This document shows, in pieces, positions 10,908-22,700 of a DNA stretch of 64,000 bases. Position 1 is the stretch's first letter. Each line of letters opens with the position of its first letter. Position numbers and translations under genes: made by a program. The notes beneath the pieces were generated by a model, which searched no databases, had not been told where the DNA came from, and was given only the letters and a program-made list of their open reading frames with translations. Source of the DNA: Agarophyton chilense (lineage: Eukaryota; Rhodophyta; Florideophyceae; Gracilariales; Gracilariaceae); the NCBI GenBank assembly GCA_030374765.1, contig JARGXX010000100.1:1178001-1242000 (forward strand), read 5' to 3'.

Positions 10908-11532
10908 TGTCACTTACACACGTGTACCACGGGTGGCCCAGGACAGGTTGGCACAGCATAGCTGGATATTTCTCTATTTATTTAGCTTTATTACACTAGG
11001 TTAGGGAGCTCTCTCCAGTATTCTACACTATATAGTGACAGGGCGATCTCGCCCTGACACTCAGTAAACCTCCCCAACCAGGGTTCTTGGCTCTAAGTCT
11101 TTTTCCGCTTTCGCGAGTCTTCCACACTCTACGGAGGTGAAGCCGCGTTACTAACGGTAGACTTATCCACCCTGCGTCAACAGGAGACTCACCGCTGTTA
11201 CCTTGTATATCTTTCATACCCCTGCCGTGTTCTCGCCCCAGTATTGGGTTTGCTACATATTTCTTTTGGCTCTCGTGGCCCATGCCCCCGATCGCCCCCC
11301 ACTGGGTCGTCCCCCCTTTTATCACTTGCCCACTCCCGTGGAATACAGCTCATAACTGGTCTGCTCTCTTCTAGCATCCCGAACTCTCCCCGCTTGGCGT
11401 GCCGGTGAACCTCGGCCTTACACCCCGACTTAGTCGTGTTCACTCCGGAGAGGCTCCGTCGCCGTGCTACCATCCTTGGAGGAAGACTCGGACATCTTCG
11501 TGTGTTTCCGCCGCCCTTGGCGTTGCACTACA
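10908..11532 (+). repeat. 3' LTR of gypsy A (start uncertain, end firm)
   Basis: Positions 10939-11532 match 1-594 base for base apart from about 12 substitutions. The end ...gcactaca at 11532 is firm because the two copies diverge there. The start cannot be fixed, because the matching part of the 5' LTR lies outside the window. A TG at 10908 (tgtcacttacacac) or at 10923 would suit. The hairpin recurs at 11039-11056. Confidence 0.8.
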
Positions 11533-11670
11533 TTTATTGCTCTCGTATTCGTCTGTTGAGTATAAAGGAAGGACTGCTGATCTTACTGTTTGTATCAGCA
11601 GTCCTCAACTCCTATCGTCTTGTTTTCACCTAACTAGCCTCTCCTACGCTCATTTGCACTCGACCTGAGA
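11533..11670 (+). repeat. remnant of the 5' LTR of copia 1 (R/U5 part) with TATA box and hairpin
   Basis: A TATA box (tataaagg, 11561) is followed by an 11-bp perfect inverted repeat, ggactgctgat (11571-11581) and atcagcagtcc (11594-11604). The LTR must end just before the primer-binding site at 11671. No second copy exists in the window, so the boundaries are inferred. Confidence 0.6.
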
Positions 11671-11685
11671 GGTTCTGGGCCCAGG
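11671..11685 (+). other. copia 1 primer-binding site of the initiator-Met half-tRNA type
   Basis: The sequence ggttctgggcccagg is one base away from the complement of the initiator tRNA-Met anticodon arm. Drosophila copia and yeast Ty5 are known to prime from an internally cleaved initiator tRNA at such a site. Copia 2 at 60318 carries the exact version, ggttatgggcccagc. Confidence 0.7.
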
Positions 11686-11800
11686 TTCCGTTTGTCTGCA
11701 ACATTTGTTCTTTTGCTTACAGAGTTGTTGTTGTTAATTGTCTCTCTTCTGTCTTGCTTATTTGAATCTTCTACACTGTACTCTCGGTTTCTGTCTCACC

Positions 11801-14800
11801 ATGGATTCTGATGGCTTGAAAGTTCGAATTATGCCCTTTGATGAGAAGCATGACTACAAGCTCTGGAGAATACGAATTGATGCCGCATGTAATGCCAAAG
11901 GCATTGGAGAAGTTTTGAGTCAGGCTCGAAATCCCTTCAGCTCTGATGAAGAGAAGAAAGCCGAATGGGAGTTCAGTAAGAAGAAAGCAAGCGGACTTAT
12001 TGTTTCTGCTCTTTCTGATGAGGCTCTGCGTGTAGTACAGAGCGACATTGGAAACCCATGTAAAATGCTGAAAAGACTGGATGAACGTTTTGCATCCACG
12101 TCAACAGCATCCCGCATTGTCAAAATGTGTGAGTTGATAAACATGAGGTATTCCAACATTAACCAAAGCATGGGTTGTCATATTGACAAGATGGCCAGTG
12201 TCATAGAACAACTAACAGCCATGGAAACAAAACTACCTGAAGAGCTCACTGTTGCTCTTTTAGTGTCTTCGGTTACTGAAATGGAACTTAATCCTGTTTG
12301 TGCTGCCATCAAAACCCTTTCAACTGAGAAAACCACCTGGGATGTTGTTTCGATTCGTCTGCTTGATGAAGTGCGAACACTCGGAAGTCAATTCTCAGAA
12401 CGAGCTGCGGCAGCCAGACCAAAATGTGGAATATGCAACAAGGAAAACCATACAACCAATCGCTTTTATCTAAATCCCTTGAACCCAAAGAACAAACTGA
12501 AAATCCCTACTGAATCAAACACAGCGCTATCGGGTCAGAAGTCTACAGAATCGACAGAGAAGCCCGATAAACTGACTGACATTGGTTCAAGCTCTAGGAA
12601 AACAACCAACCGCGTAGCAGTCACACATCCCCGAGCCATGGCTGCACGCACTACAGAAGACAACTTTTTAGTGTTGGACTCTGGTTCTACTGCCCACCTG
12701 ACATCCTCTGCAAAGTATCTATATCGGAGCTATAAGTGCAATGTTCCAATTGCATTGGGAGACAACTCGGAAATCGTAGCCACAGAAACAGGTTTAAAAG
12801 ACGTTACCTGGTCTTATGGAGGAACTGACACAACGGTTTCGCTCAGCAACACGCTGGTTTCTAGCAATATTGCCATGAGTCTGCTCTCTATCTCAGCTCT
12901 TACTGCCAAAAATCTCGCTGTACTCTTTCTTCCAGCGGTAGCCTACATCATTGATCTGGATGACAACCTGCGGATCATTGGCAGCGCTTCTAAAAACCCT
13001 GATGGACTATATTACATTCCTGGACACTGATCCTCCTCCTCACATCCAGTCAATTTTAGCTCAAACTCCCAAACGATGGCTATGATGGCTCTTGTTTCCG
13101 ATATTATCAGCACTGATGATGCAATGAAGGCCTCTACAGTAGCTGGGGAAGAAATGACGATGAAGGCGTCCACAGTAGCTGTGGAAGAAATCGACTTAAC
13201 TTCCAAGAATATTTCGCTTTGGCACAACCGACTTGGTCATACTGCAACGATGGCAGAGGTCAGGACTCTACTTCAAAGACATGTTCTATCCAAATCTGGC
13301 AAATCAACAATGGATTGCATTCCGTGCGTTCGTGGAAAATTTCGGCGTAGCTTCCGGGGTTCCTTAACATCCGCCGGTAGACCTGGTCACCTCCACACTG
13401 ACAATACCTTTGTCGGCACTGAATCGGAAGGTTGTCATGTTTACTACATAATCATTGTCGATGAATACACTCGGTATCTATTCGCAGCCGCACTCCTCCG
13501 CAAATCCGAAGCATCTGATATACTGTTGGAGTACGTAAATTGGTTCGAGCGCCAATCTAACCAACGTGTCCTTTCGCTTCACTCAGACGGTGGTTCAGAG
13601 TTCTTCAAGGCGCAAAAGACCTTGAAGCGCAGTGGCGTCGTCATTACTACAACTTCTGCCTACACACCATCATCGAATGGTCTTGCTGAACGTAACATTG
13701 CTGTCCCTATGGAACCCATACGAGCCTGTCTGGAACAGGCTCATCTGCCGCTCTCTTTCTGGAAAGATGCTCTTCATCATGTAGTTTTCTGCAAAAATGT
13801 CGGCATCCACCGCAGTACAGCTCGCATACCCTTTGTCCACTTACTTCAGGAGCCTCCTCACGATGTAAAGCATCTTCGAAGTTTTGGGTGCCGTGCCCTT
13901 GTGGAGTAAAACCCCAAAGATCGTAAGAAGATGCAACCCCGACTTGTGGAAGGCCTCAATCTTGGACACATCCGTGGTGGCATGTACAAAATCTTAACCA
14001 GCATCGGTGTTACCATAACCAAGCATGTCAGATTTCTTGAAAATGAGTATCCTGGTCTTTCCCTCATTAATGGGTCTGCTTCACCTATACCTCCAACCGC
14101 ATCAGACTGTTCTTCCTATTGCCCTTCAAAATGCTATGCTTCCAGTGATGATGACGATGACACTCCCCCCGGTTCCAATCATATCACCCCCTCACTTTCG
14201 TCTCATGCAGACGAAACTGAATCCCTCAGTTTATCCCACAGTGACAGTAGCTCCGGACTGACTCATTATCCAGAGAAACCGTCAACCTACGATCCAGACC
14301 TTGGCGGGTATGCATCTGACTTTGAGACAGAGGTTGCAAATGCAGTACGGACACTTCCTGAAGAAATCAGCACATCTGATGAACCTACACTACGTCACGC
14401 TCTCTCATCTCCTGAAGCTACCCACTGGAAAGACGCTATCCGTACTGAATTCGAAACTATTTGCAATCTCGGTACCTACGAGGATGCCACCTCTGACCAT
14501 GGCCAGCCAATTCCTTCCGGATTTACTTTCCGTCTTAAACGAGATCACAACGGTAAGCCCTTACGTTTCAAAGCTCGATTGGTTGCACGAGGAAATTTCC
14601 AGACCGTCTCTGATAAAGACAGTCTTTACGCACCGGTACTCAACTTTGAAATATTTCGCGTCATGATGATTCTCTCCACTACTATGAAATGGGATCGTCA
14701 GCACATTGACGTGAAAGGAGCATTTTTACATGCTAATATGCCTACGGAGAGTCCCGTTTGGATTAAGCTCCCGAAAATTAAGGACGTAAGTGAAGCCGAT

Positions 14801-15988
14801 GGCCGTGTTGTGAAGCGTGTGAAATCATTGTATGGCACTCGGGAAGCGCCGAGACTCTGGTTCGAAGACATTTCTTCTTATCTATCCTCCATCGGTTTCA
14901 AACCGCTCCAATCTGCTCCTTGTGTCTTTCAATTCGGAACTGGAACGAATAAGGTCATCGTTCTGGCCTATGTGGATGATCTCAGCATTTTCGGACCGGC
15001 TCATATGACTACATGGGTAAAGGAAAAACTCTGCACTAAGTATGATATTTCTGTTCTCGGTCGAACTGATTTATATCTTGGTGTTTCTATTAATGAGAAC
15101 CACAGAGGAATTCTGCTTCACCAACGGCCGCTCATTGAGAAGATCATCAAAATGTGTCATATGGATACTGCAACACCCGTCGCTGCTCCTGTTCCTCAAA
15201 CACATTGCCTGTATGACGCATTGACAGTTCCCAGTGACTCTGAATGTTCGGCTATGATGAATGTGCCATACAAGGAGGTTCTTGGATCGCTACTTTTTGT
15301 AAGTACTCGCACCCGACCGGATTTGTCCACAGCGGTGTCCATGCTTGGAAAGTTTGCATCTAATCCTTCACCTGAACATTGGCAATGCATGAAGAAGGTC
15401 GTACGGTACTTGCTTGCGACGAAGCATTAAGGCTTGGAAATACCATACAGCATCCCTTCTTCTGTCGCGTCTTGGTCTGATGCCGATTGGGGCCGTGATC
15501 TGGATAAACGTCGATCGAGAGGGGGTCATGTAATCACTATTGGTGACGTTCCTGTGATTTGGAGTTCGAAGCTCCAGAAATCAACGGCCCTATCGACAAC
15601 AGAAGCTGAGTTCTATGCTATCTCGGAATGCATTAAACAACTCACTTGGATCAGGAACGTTCTAAATGAACTGGGGTTTGCACTGGACTACCCGATTCCT
15701 TTGTTTCAGCACAATCTTGGTGCAATTGCATGGACGAAAACCGAATTTGGCATGCGAAAAGTGAAGCACATTGAACTAAGGCATCATCACGTATTGGATG
15801 CTGTCAATCAAGGACTTATAGCGATTCATCACGTTCCGTCTGAGAAAAATCGAGCAGATATATTCAAAAAATCCACATCTTCCGGAAGGATCGAGCTCTC
15901 ACTTACAATCATCCTGTCAAGGACTGAACTCCTGCACGCACACATAACGTGGAATCTTTCGTCGCAGAAAAAAAGATGGCAGAAGTAA
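11801..15988 (+). pseudogene. gag-pol: copia 1 Gag-Pol polyprotein (three in-frame stops)
   Basis: It starts at the ATG at 11801 (MDSDGLKVRIMPFDEKHDYKLW). Gag runs to about 12450 and has a damaged zinc knuckle: C-x2-C-x4-H without the last Cys (CGICNKENHTTNRF). The PR active site is VLDSGSTAHL near 12672. The integrase zinc region is near 13222-13330, with core Asp in HTDNTFV and HSDGGSEF and Glu in NGLAERNI (13680). RT has FKARLVARGNF and the catalytic YVDD at 14969-14980. RNase H has WSDADWGRD and STALSTTEAEFYAISE. The stops are TGA 13028-13030, TAA 13907-13909 and TAA 15428-15430, all in the one frame with no indel. The last about 15 codons may already be foreign sequence. Confidence 0.85.
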
Positions 15989-17701
15989 TGTTAGAAAGAC
16001 CATTGCTCAAAGCGCTGAGATTCGCTTTGGACGCGCATTTAGGACGGGTGGCAACCGTGATCGACGGAAATTCTGAAGCAGAGCAGAAAGAATGAATTGT
16101 TCGCCTTTCAACCACAAATTTCAGAGGTTTGAGTTACCAGTTGGTTGAAGAAGACCCTATAGAGCCACCAGAATGCTTGTAAGCAGGCTTTGGCAGAGAC
16201 TCCGACGCAGAAATCGATAAAACCTTGAAAAAGGCAGTAGATGACGCTGAACGCTCTGGAATATCTGCAAAGGGAGTTGCAACACTCAAAACGTTATTGA
16301 CCGCCGACCCCGAATGTTTTTGTATCAAGCTCGGTGCAGATCCTCCAGCAAAGCTCAGACCACTTTCTATCAAACTGAAACCAGAAGCGACACCCTTCCC
16401 ATCACCCCAACGCCGATATGCCCCCCACCAGAGAGTATTCATCTGACATACTGTACAACAACTGGAGGAAATTGGAGCAGTCTACAAGAACACTGGGGCC
16501 CGATTGGCATGCCTTTCACTCTCCGTGCCGAAACTGGGAACCGACAAACTATGAATCACTTCGCACCTTCGAGGAACAAACACAAGGACCGTTTTACTCC
16601 AGTCAGCCATGTCCCATCTTGAATCCCCGATACAAAACTGTACGAGAAGGAAGTTCTACGCAAAAATCTCTTTTACACATGGTTACTAGCAGATAACGCT
16701 GGACCAGAAATCGCAAGAAATCTTACCAATACAGACTCCAGATGGAATTTATTCTCCAACTAGGACGCTTCAGAGAGGAACAGATTCTGGCAACCACTTC
16801 CAGGCTGTACGCAGGGAGAAGTTCGAAAGACATGTACATCATATGCTTCAATGGCTGGACGATTTTCTCATTTACGCTCGAAACGAAGAAGAGCTTCTGT
16901 CAGACATCAATTCTTTTCTTTCAATCTGTACGGAAGTAGTTTTCAAGGTCAACCCCGCAAAGTCTTTCTTCTTTTCGAAGAAGGTCGAGTTCTGTGGCAG
17001 AGTCATACCAACGGAAGCCATACGATTGGATTCACGAAACCTCGAGGCACTTATTCCAATGAGAATGCCGCAGACGGGTAATGAGCTACCGCAACTTATG
17101 GGCGCAACAAACTGGATGCGTAGTAATTCCAAACTACTCGCAAAATGGGCAACCACTACATGACCTAGTCGAGGAGACGTACAAGAAGTCAAGAAAGCGG
17201 ACTAACAAAGCAGTAGTGAATATTTGTATCAGCGACTCGTGAGAGAAGCCACACACTGAAGCATTCGAAATGATCCTAAAGCAAGTAGCCGCTGCCACGA
17301 AACTGTCTCTCCTAAAGGAGAACTACAGAACGTGTTTGTTCAGAGATGCGTCGAACACACAATGGTACGCAATTCTGACGCAGATATGCCGACAAGACGA
17401 AAGTAAACCAGTAGAATTTCAAGGACACGATCTCCTGTGTTTCTCGTAAGGCGCGTTCAAAGGATCCGCAGAACGCTGGAGCGCTCCTGAAAAGGAAGGT
17501 TTCGCCATCGTCGAGGCTATATGTAGAATGATCTACCTAACGGCGGGAAGAATCACCCACATATACACAGACCATTCCAACCTCGTCTACATATACGATC
17601 TATATGGACAAAACTCTGGTATTGCATGTCACACTGCGAACAAACTGATGCGGTGGACCTTGAAGCTGAGCGGTTTCAGGTACTCCATAGAACCCGTTCC
17701 C
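15972..17701 (+). pseudogene. pol: gypsy relic B, left part: end of PR, RT, RNase H (heavily mutated)
   Basis: Conceptual pieces in all three frames line up with the Pol of arrays T and C. They are the end of protease (near 15980), the linker DPIEPPECL, QRRYAPHQRVFI (16411-16446), RT catalytic QWLDDFLIYARNEEEL (16849-16900), and RNase H pieces ending in HTANKLMRWTLKLSGFRYS at 17690. There are many stops and frame changes. The 5' LTR and gag are missing because the relic begins at its join with copia 1. It is interrupted at 17701 by element C and resumes at 24391. Confidence 0.8.
17697..17701. other. target-site duplication ttccc, left copy, of gypsy C
   Basis: The 5-base sequence ttccc directly precedes the left LTR and recurs at 24391-24395 after the right LTR. 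It lies within the RNase H/integrase junction of relic B. Confidence 0.85.
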
Positions 17702-18000
17702 TGTTGATCAGAACAGGAACTGGAGTCTACGCACCGCGCTATCGTGCGGGAAAGAGAATAGGCACAAGACCTTGGAAGTTCCGTCCAAGGATGCCTCCGG
17801 ACTCGATGTCTTCAATCGGGTCCGGGCTTTTATAATGCCACGTTCGGGCAGATGCCCAAAGAGGGTCCTGCCTCTTTGGGCTGCTATAACCCAACTGCTT
17901 TGGGTTACGAAAGTGCTACTTCTACACTACGACCTAATACGGGTAGGCCGTTCGAATTAATGACCAATCTAGCCAGCGCTAGTATGCGTAGCCATCAACA
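17702..18000 (-). repeat. 3' LTR of gypsy C
   Basis: This 299-bp copy has a small number of differences from 24092-24390. On the - strand it starts tgttgatggctacgc directly after the purine run aggggac and ends with ...tcaaca. A TATAAAAG box on the - strand lies near 17834. Confidence 0.9.
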
Positions 18001-18240
18001 GTCCCCTATAGCCAAACCTTTTGTTTGGTAATCTTTTTCGATGGCGGAGACCAAATTGCGCTGTCTCCTCGTACCAGCCTTCTTCGTTTCATCCAAGTAC
18101 TCTCGTAAAAGATCGGGTACGTCCTTGATGAGCGATTTCATAGTAACCTGGTCTGCCTCGTCCTGTGCAAACCCAGTCCACTTGACCAGTAGCTCTACCT
18201 GATTATTACGGCGTCTAATTTCTTCGAAGTCTTCGATCAC
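17995..18240 (-). pseudogene. pol: chromodomain end of gypsy C integrase
   Basis: The product contains ELL-like VIEDFEEIRRRNNQVEL, then LLVKWTGFAQDEAD and DVPDLLREYL. This matches the chromodomain at the integrase end of T (VELQVKWRGFDEDEMDWV). It is the same frame as 18256-18786, separated by a TAA. Its stop overlaps the start of the 3' LTR. Confidence 0.75.
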
Positions 18241-18255
18241 CAGTAGCTCGCCTTG

Positions 18256-18786
18256 TTAATAAGATAAATGTTCTTTGATCTCTTCTGAAACTTCAAAAGC
18301 CTTGTTCTGGAAACGCTTGAGTCTTCTGCCGTGCACCAGTTCCTTCTGAGAAATGAGGAGGGTTTCCACTTCGAAGATGAATTGGTCCCTGCAATCTGTT
18401 ACCCGGAACGGTCCGTTCCACCGGAGACTCGTTTTCGACCTGATATGTTTCTGTAGAACGGCTTTCAATACGTAGTCGCCTTCTGTGAAGTCAATAGGCC
18501 TGACACCGGTCCGACGGTTGTGCGCCTCGATAGAAGATTTTCTTTGCTTCTGTGCACGTTCTGCGCAGGTGCGATGAATTCTGTCGAGGGCCGTCTGCAA
18601 CTTCTCGACTTCCAGGAGGGCCTTCGTTCGTTCGCTGTCGATGTCGCTGATAGTTGCTACTTTCTCCTGACTTCGCAGAATTGAGAGTGGAGAGTCCTGT
18701 GGTAATCCGATGAATACCGTTAGAGGGCATTTTCCATTAAGCTTCTTCGTTGGAGCGTTGTTCGATGCTGCCTGGACTAGTGGCAA
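18256..18786 (-). pseudogene. pol: C-terminal part of gypsy C integrase
   Basis: This part aligns with T from the end of the core (NGKCPLTVFIGLPQDSPL) through the GPF module (RWNGPFRVTDCRDQFIF) to HGRRLKRFQNKAFEVSEEI. It ends at TAA, after which the chromodomain continues in frame. Confidence 0.8.
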
Positions 18787-19287
18787 GATAGTCGGCCAGG
18801 CGGATTGCGGTAGCTGGAACTCGGAGAGGATTGCTCGGGTGGCTCTCAGAAACTCGCGGCATACAACTTCGACCGAGCCATTGCTCCACGGTCAGTAGGG
18901 AAGTGTGAAGTGGTGGTCTACCTTCAGGTTCTGAGCCAAAAGTTTAACCAACTTTTTCTTGAAATGGCTTCCTTAATCCGATATCCACGACCTCGCCACT
19001 CCGAATGATGCGAACTATTCCACTAATACCTCGGCAACGGTTTCAGCATCCGCTTCTTCTGTGCTTCTGAACCACACATATCCAGAAGCTTCGTCCTTTA
19101 CAATCAGAAACTATAACTTACCCTTTTCGCCCTTGTTGATGTAACAAAAGTCGAAATGGAGCAGTTCGTTCGGTTTGCTCGCGTGAAAAGTATGGCCGAG
19201 AGGCCTCGGGACGACTTTTCCAGGTTCAATTGCGAGGCAATGGAAACATGACCGTATGAAATCCTTAGTGTGGCTCCTAAGATTCTT
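18787..19287 (-). pseudogene. pol: integrase core of gypsy C, riddled with stops
   Basis: Reading the - strand in the frame of its neighbours gives HFDFCYINKGEKGKL (first catalytic Asp), SWISD-stop-GSHFKKK (second Asp) and PWSNGSVEVVCREFL (Glu). At least four stops interrupt it. The spacing HFD-10 residues-KLYFLIV-like is useful because T is shorter by about 11 bases here. Confidence 0.7.
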
Positions 19288-19659
19288 CTACCCGAAATGT
19301 GCTGTAACAATTTCTGTCGTTGCGTCAGCTCCTCTGTGTCCCCCTCTCCTGGTGTGTGCTGCGATCAGGATCCGACTTTGTAGCCTCTTGTCCTCGTCGG
19401 GTATCCATATCGGTCCCGTAGGCAATCGGAAAACTCCACCTGTCCGCTGCGCTCTCTTGGGAAATGAGTTATGGCTTTTCTGCTGGGATTCGATGATATC
19501 TTGCAGCGACGGCCAGTCATACGCTTGGTTGACTCCGGGGTTGATTGGCGCCGTCATTAGTGCTCGTATTCGTCCCACATTAGACGGCTGCACAGTGTTC
19601 TTCGTTTGGACAGCCCACCTGGTAAGCATGTCAGCCCACACGTTTCGCTCTCCCGCCAC
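19288..19659 (-). pseudogene. pol: RNase H end and integrase zinc domain start of gypsy C
   Basis: Contains AGERNVWADMLTRWAVQ (end of RNase H), the linker INPGVNQAYDWPSLQDIIESQQ, and the first half of the integrase zinc domain (RILIAAHTRRGGHRGAD). It is in frame with 19663-21054 across a single TAA at 19660-19662. Confidence 0.8.
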
Positions 19660-19662
19660 ATG

Positions 19663-21054
19663 TTAGATGACGAATCGACACCCATTCAATTTCAAAGCCC
19701 AGCGGGTGAGCTTGTTGGCGGTGTGCCGCGTAATTCCAGGGTTACGGCCATATGGGTCGTAGATGTGGACGAGGTTCGCATGGTCGGTGTAAATTGACAC
19801 GGTCCGTCCGACCGTCAAGTAATCCAGTCTGCACATGGACTCTACGATCGCGTATCCTTTCTCTTCTGGCACACTCCACCTTTCGAAAGAGCCGGTGAAG
19901 GCTCCGGAGAGAAAACACAATGGTTCGTACGTTTGTTCGTCGATTTGCTTCTTCTGCTCCTGTACTGGTGACTGGGTTAGGATTGCCGCCCATTGAGTGT
20001 CCGAAGCGTCTGTGAACAGACACAGTCTGTAGCCTGGCTTGGGAAGTGCTAATTTCGTAGCAGATGCGAGATGCTGCTTGACACGCCCGAAAGCTTCGGA
20101 GTGCGCGCAATTCCAGGAAAGCCTCACCCTTCTGAGGGCCTTTTTCGTCCGTTTTCCGGCTTTCTTGCATGCTTTTTCCAGAAGCTTATGGAGTGGCGCT
20201 ACTACACGAGTGTAGTCGGGTATAGATGTCCTCATCCAGTTAGATGCGCAGAGTAGTTGTTGCAACTGGTCCCCAGTTTGTGGGGGCTTCATCGCCAACA
20301 AGACCTCAAAGTTCCTTGGCTCAAATTGGACTCTTTCAGATGAGATTATCCTTCGGCAGAACTTTACTTTCGTAGTGAGGAAACAAGACTTCTTAGCGTT
20401 CACTTTGAATCCAGTTTCCGTGCAAACTTCGAGGAATACTGTGATTTCGGACAGAAGCTGTTCTTCATTTTCGGCGTGGATGAGAAAGTCGTCTAGCCAT
20501 TGCAGCATGCGATTTATATTTCCCTCGGACTTCTCCCTTGTCACGGATTGGAAGTGGTTTCCGGAGTCTGTGTCTCCCTGTAGAGTTCTGGGTGGCGAGT
20601 ATATCCATAACGGGGTCTGGATTGACATTATCTCCTGCGATAGTTTGTCCAAAGGAATTTGCCAATAGCCATGCGTAAAGTCGATGTTCGCGAAACACTT
20701 GCTTCCTCCACAATCCTGAAGCATTGACTCGAAGTGCGGCATCGCTGACTGGAGAGGCAATGTCTTCGAGTTAGCGCCGCGTAAGTCGACGGTGAAACGG
20801 AGCTTGTCAGTCCCGGGCTTCGGGACTGCGAGTGCGGGGCATGCCAATCGCGCCTGGTCATGCTTGTAAACTGCGCCGATCTTCTCGAGTTCACGAATAG
20901 TGTGCTTGATGAAAACTCTCTGTGCGGTTGAGTATCGCCGTTGGGGAGAACGATATGGTTTGGCGTTCGGCGCAAGCTTGATGGAGAAAGGACGTACATT
21001 GGCAGGAGGATCTGGTCCTAACTTTATTCGAAAACGACTGCGGTGCTTGTCCAA
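19663..21054 (-). pseudogene. pol: reverse transcriptase-RNase H of gypsy C
   Basis: A 463-codon open stretch. RT motifs are LACPALAVPKPGTDKLRFTV, FANIDFTHGYWQIPL and the catalytic QWLDDFLIHAENEEQL. RNase H motifs are LFTDASDTQWAAIL, EEKGYAIVESMC and IYTDHANLV. The catalytic Asp residues are present, so the RT block is one of the best preserved relics here, but no true start or upstream gag link remains. It is clearly homologous along its length to the RT of T. Confidence 0.85.
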
Positions 21055-21108
21055 GAGTTTTCTAAGCTTTCCACTGCCTGCTTCAGATAGACCGTTCTTC
21101 TTGGCATC

Positions 21109-21490
21109 CTAGATTGCCGACTGTATCGCACTGTCGATGGTCTCCGTGGAGTCTACTCCAAATCCTGCTTGCAGGCACTCGGGTGGCTCGATGGGATCTT
21201 CGTCTGTGTCCGTGTAGCTCAAGCCTCGATATGTCGCTGAAAAGAGCCTACAGTATCCTCCTTGCAGTTCTTCTTCTGATTTACCGTCGATAAGAGACGC
21301 TACGCGGTGCAAATGCTCGTTGAAGTCGAAACCCATGGCCTTCAGAAATGGTCTGCTCAAGAGTACCGCAGGCATTTCGGAGTCTGCAATTAGGAACTGT
21401 TGTGACATGTTTGAATCTGCATTGAAATGGACTTGTAGCAATTGCGCCGTGATGTCATCGTATATGACACATTTACAAGAGCTAATGCAG
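21109..21490 (-). pseudogene. pol: end of protease and PR-RT linker of gypsy C
   Basis: The product contains FLIADSEMPAVLLSRPFLKAM, equivalent to FLVVDNDMDEILLGRPFLKAI of T, then DEDPIEPPECLQAGFG. It ends with a stop at 21109-21111, just before RT. Upstream it runs into foreign sequence. Confidence 0.7.
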
Positions 21491-22100
21491 GTGCAAGGAA
21501 AAGGTTACAATCGAATACTATACTGAGTGCAAAGCGGAGCACGGAAGAGCGAGGGGCACGAAAGAGAGGGGACTGCCTAACGAGGGAATGAAACTACAGA
21601 AACGAGCACGGCGAAGTAGTCCGCGGACGGGCGGCAAGACGATTGAGGTTTAGTGCAAGAGTACGAGAGCAGAATGCTTACTGATGAAGGAACGCCCGGA
21701 AGGGGAGGAGCCACACAACGAGAGTGTGGACACGGAGGGCAGCAGGACAGATGGAGATAAGGACGTGTAGGCGGCCTTAGCATCAGAACAATGCAACAGG
21801 ACTGGAGGCGGCATTAGCATTAGAACAATGCAACAGGACTGTAGGCGGCATTAGCATTAGAAGCATGCAACAATACGACGGAAATCGAATGCATAGAATA
21901 GGGATCGAAGGGACAGGGGTAATAGAGAGGACAGCCCATGAGTATAAACGGAGAGAAAGAATGAGGGACGAGAGATAAACCGCGGAAAAAAAAAGGGATC
22001 GGGGGGACGAGAATAAAGCGACCTGAAGACGTTGATCTTCCGGCTTATGCCGAAACTCTTCCACGTAGTAAATACATCATGGCGCTGAAATCCAATGATC
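21491..22100. other. about 600-bp insertion in the protease of gypsy C
   Basis: The C protease is continuous with T up to about 22101 and again below about 21490. The sequence between has no counterpart in T or B. It is purine-rich on the + strand and contains 37-bp repeats (21776-21880). I see no coding domain. It might be a solo LTR or a short non-autonomous element; edges were not resolved. Confidence 0.5.
21776..21880. repeat. 37-bp tandem repeat, about 2.7 copies
   Basis: The core caacaggactg starts at 21794 and again at 21831, a period of 37. A third, partial copy with changes follows to about 21880. Adjacent copies differ at a few bases. Confidence 0.75.
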
Positions 22101-22700
22101 TCACAACTGTACACCTCGGATGCGCACAGGGATTCCTGTATGAGTTAAAAGTATCGTTAGGTCTAGGTTGACAGTCCTTGACGCGATGACCGGTAATCTA
22201 GAGTCGTCCAACTTGATTGCGGTGTCCAGCGTCATGTGTTTCTCGAGTTGTTCTGGCGGGAGTTCAGGGTATTTCGCAGCGATGGTTTCGAAAGAATCAG
22301 ATGGTAAGTTAGAGTAGTTCGCGCCTGACTCTCCTAAGGCTACCGTTTCAATATCGTTTAAACGAATCTTGTACCTTCCTTCCTCTGCGTTCGGGGCAGG
22401 GTCGACCGAAGAGTGCAGTGAAACAGCATTTGCGCTTCTTCCGTTCTTCCTCTTCTTGCCGAAATGCTGGTCGAGTAGCTCGCGTCTCTTCTCCTTCGAG
22501 GTGACAGGGCATCTGCTGATCGGATGCATTCCTGAACATTCTCCTCTGTTCAATCATGGCTTGCCCCAATCATCAAAGTTGTTCTTCTCCATTGCACCCT
22601 TTCCTTTGCTCGCTGTAGTATCCGCTGTAACGGAGAGAGCAGACACCTGCGACGGCGTTCGGACTGCCGATGGGTCACTTGCAGCGAAGGAAAAGGGGTG
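22101..22700 (-). pseudogene. gag-pol: gag end (zinc knuckle region) and protease start of gypsy C
   Basis: On the - strand, NNFDDWGKP...LNRGECSGMHPISRCP lines up with the zinc knuckle of T (DCLNPACKGKHPLRLCP) but has lost its first Cys. It continues through NAEEGRYKIRLND to the protease site ALGESGANYS, where T has VLGDSGSDFS, so the catalytic Asp has become Glu. Then PVRIRGVQL is followed by a stop and the foreign block. Confidence 0.75.

Larger units (their letters stand above)
1..11532 (+). mobile_element. Ty3/gypsy retrotransposon A (chromodomain type), 5' end cut by window edge
   Basis: The segment is bounded by two copies of the same LTR (1-594 and about 10908-11532), with gag, pol and a C-terminal chromodomain in the order usual for chromoviruses, a Ty3/gypsy branch. 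Two things are unusual: an integrase-to-chromodomain spacer of roughly 500 residues, and a long open frame on the opposite strand between the chromodomain and the 3' LTR. The LTRs differ at about 12 of 594 aligned positions (about 2 percent), so the insertion is not recent. Pol carries several in-frame stops and one frame change, so the copy is dead. Its 3' edge lies inside the LTR of copia element 1, so A is the younger of the two. The left target duplication lies outside the window. Confidence 0.9.
11533..15970 (+). mobile_element. Ty1/copia retrotransposon 1, truncated at both ends
   Basis: This is a copia-type element with domain order gag-PR-IN-RT-RNase H. The left edge is the insertion point of gypsy A inside the copia 5' LTR. 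The right edge is an abrupt join near 15970 to gypsy relic B, with no 3' LTR left. The polyprotein keeps a single reading frame over 4.2 kb but has three internal stops. Confidence 0.85.
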
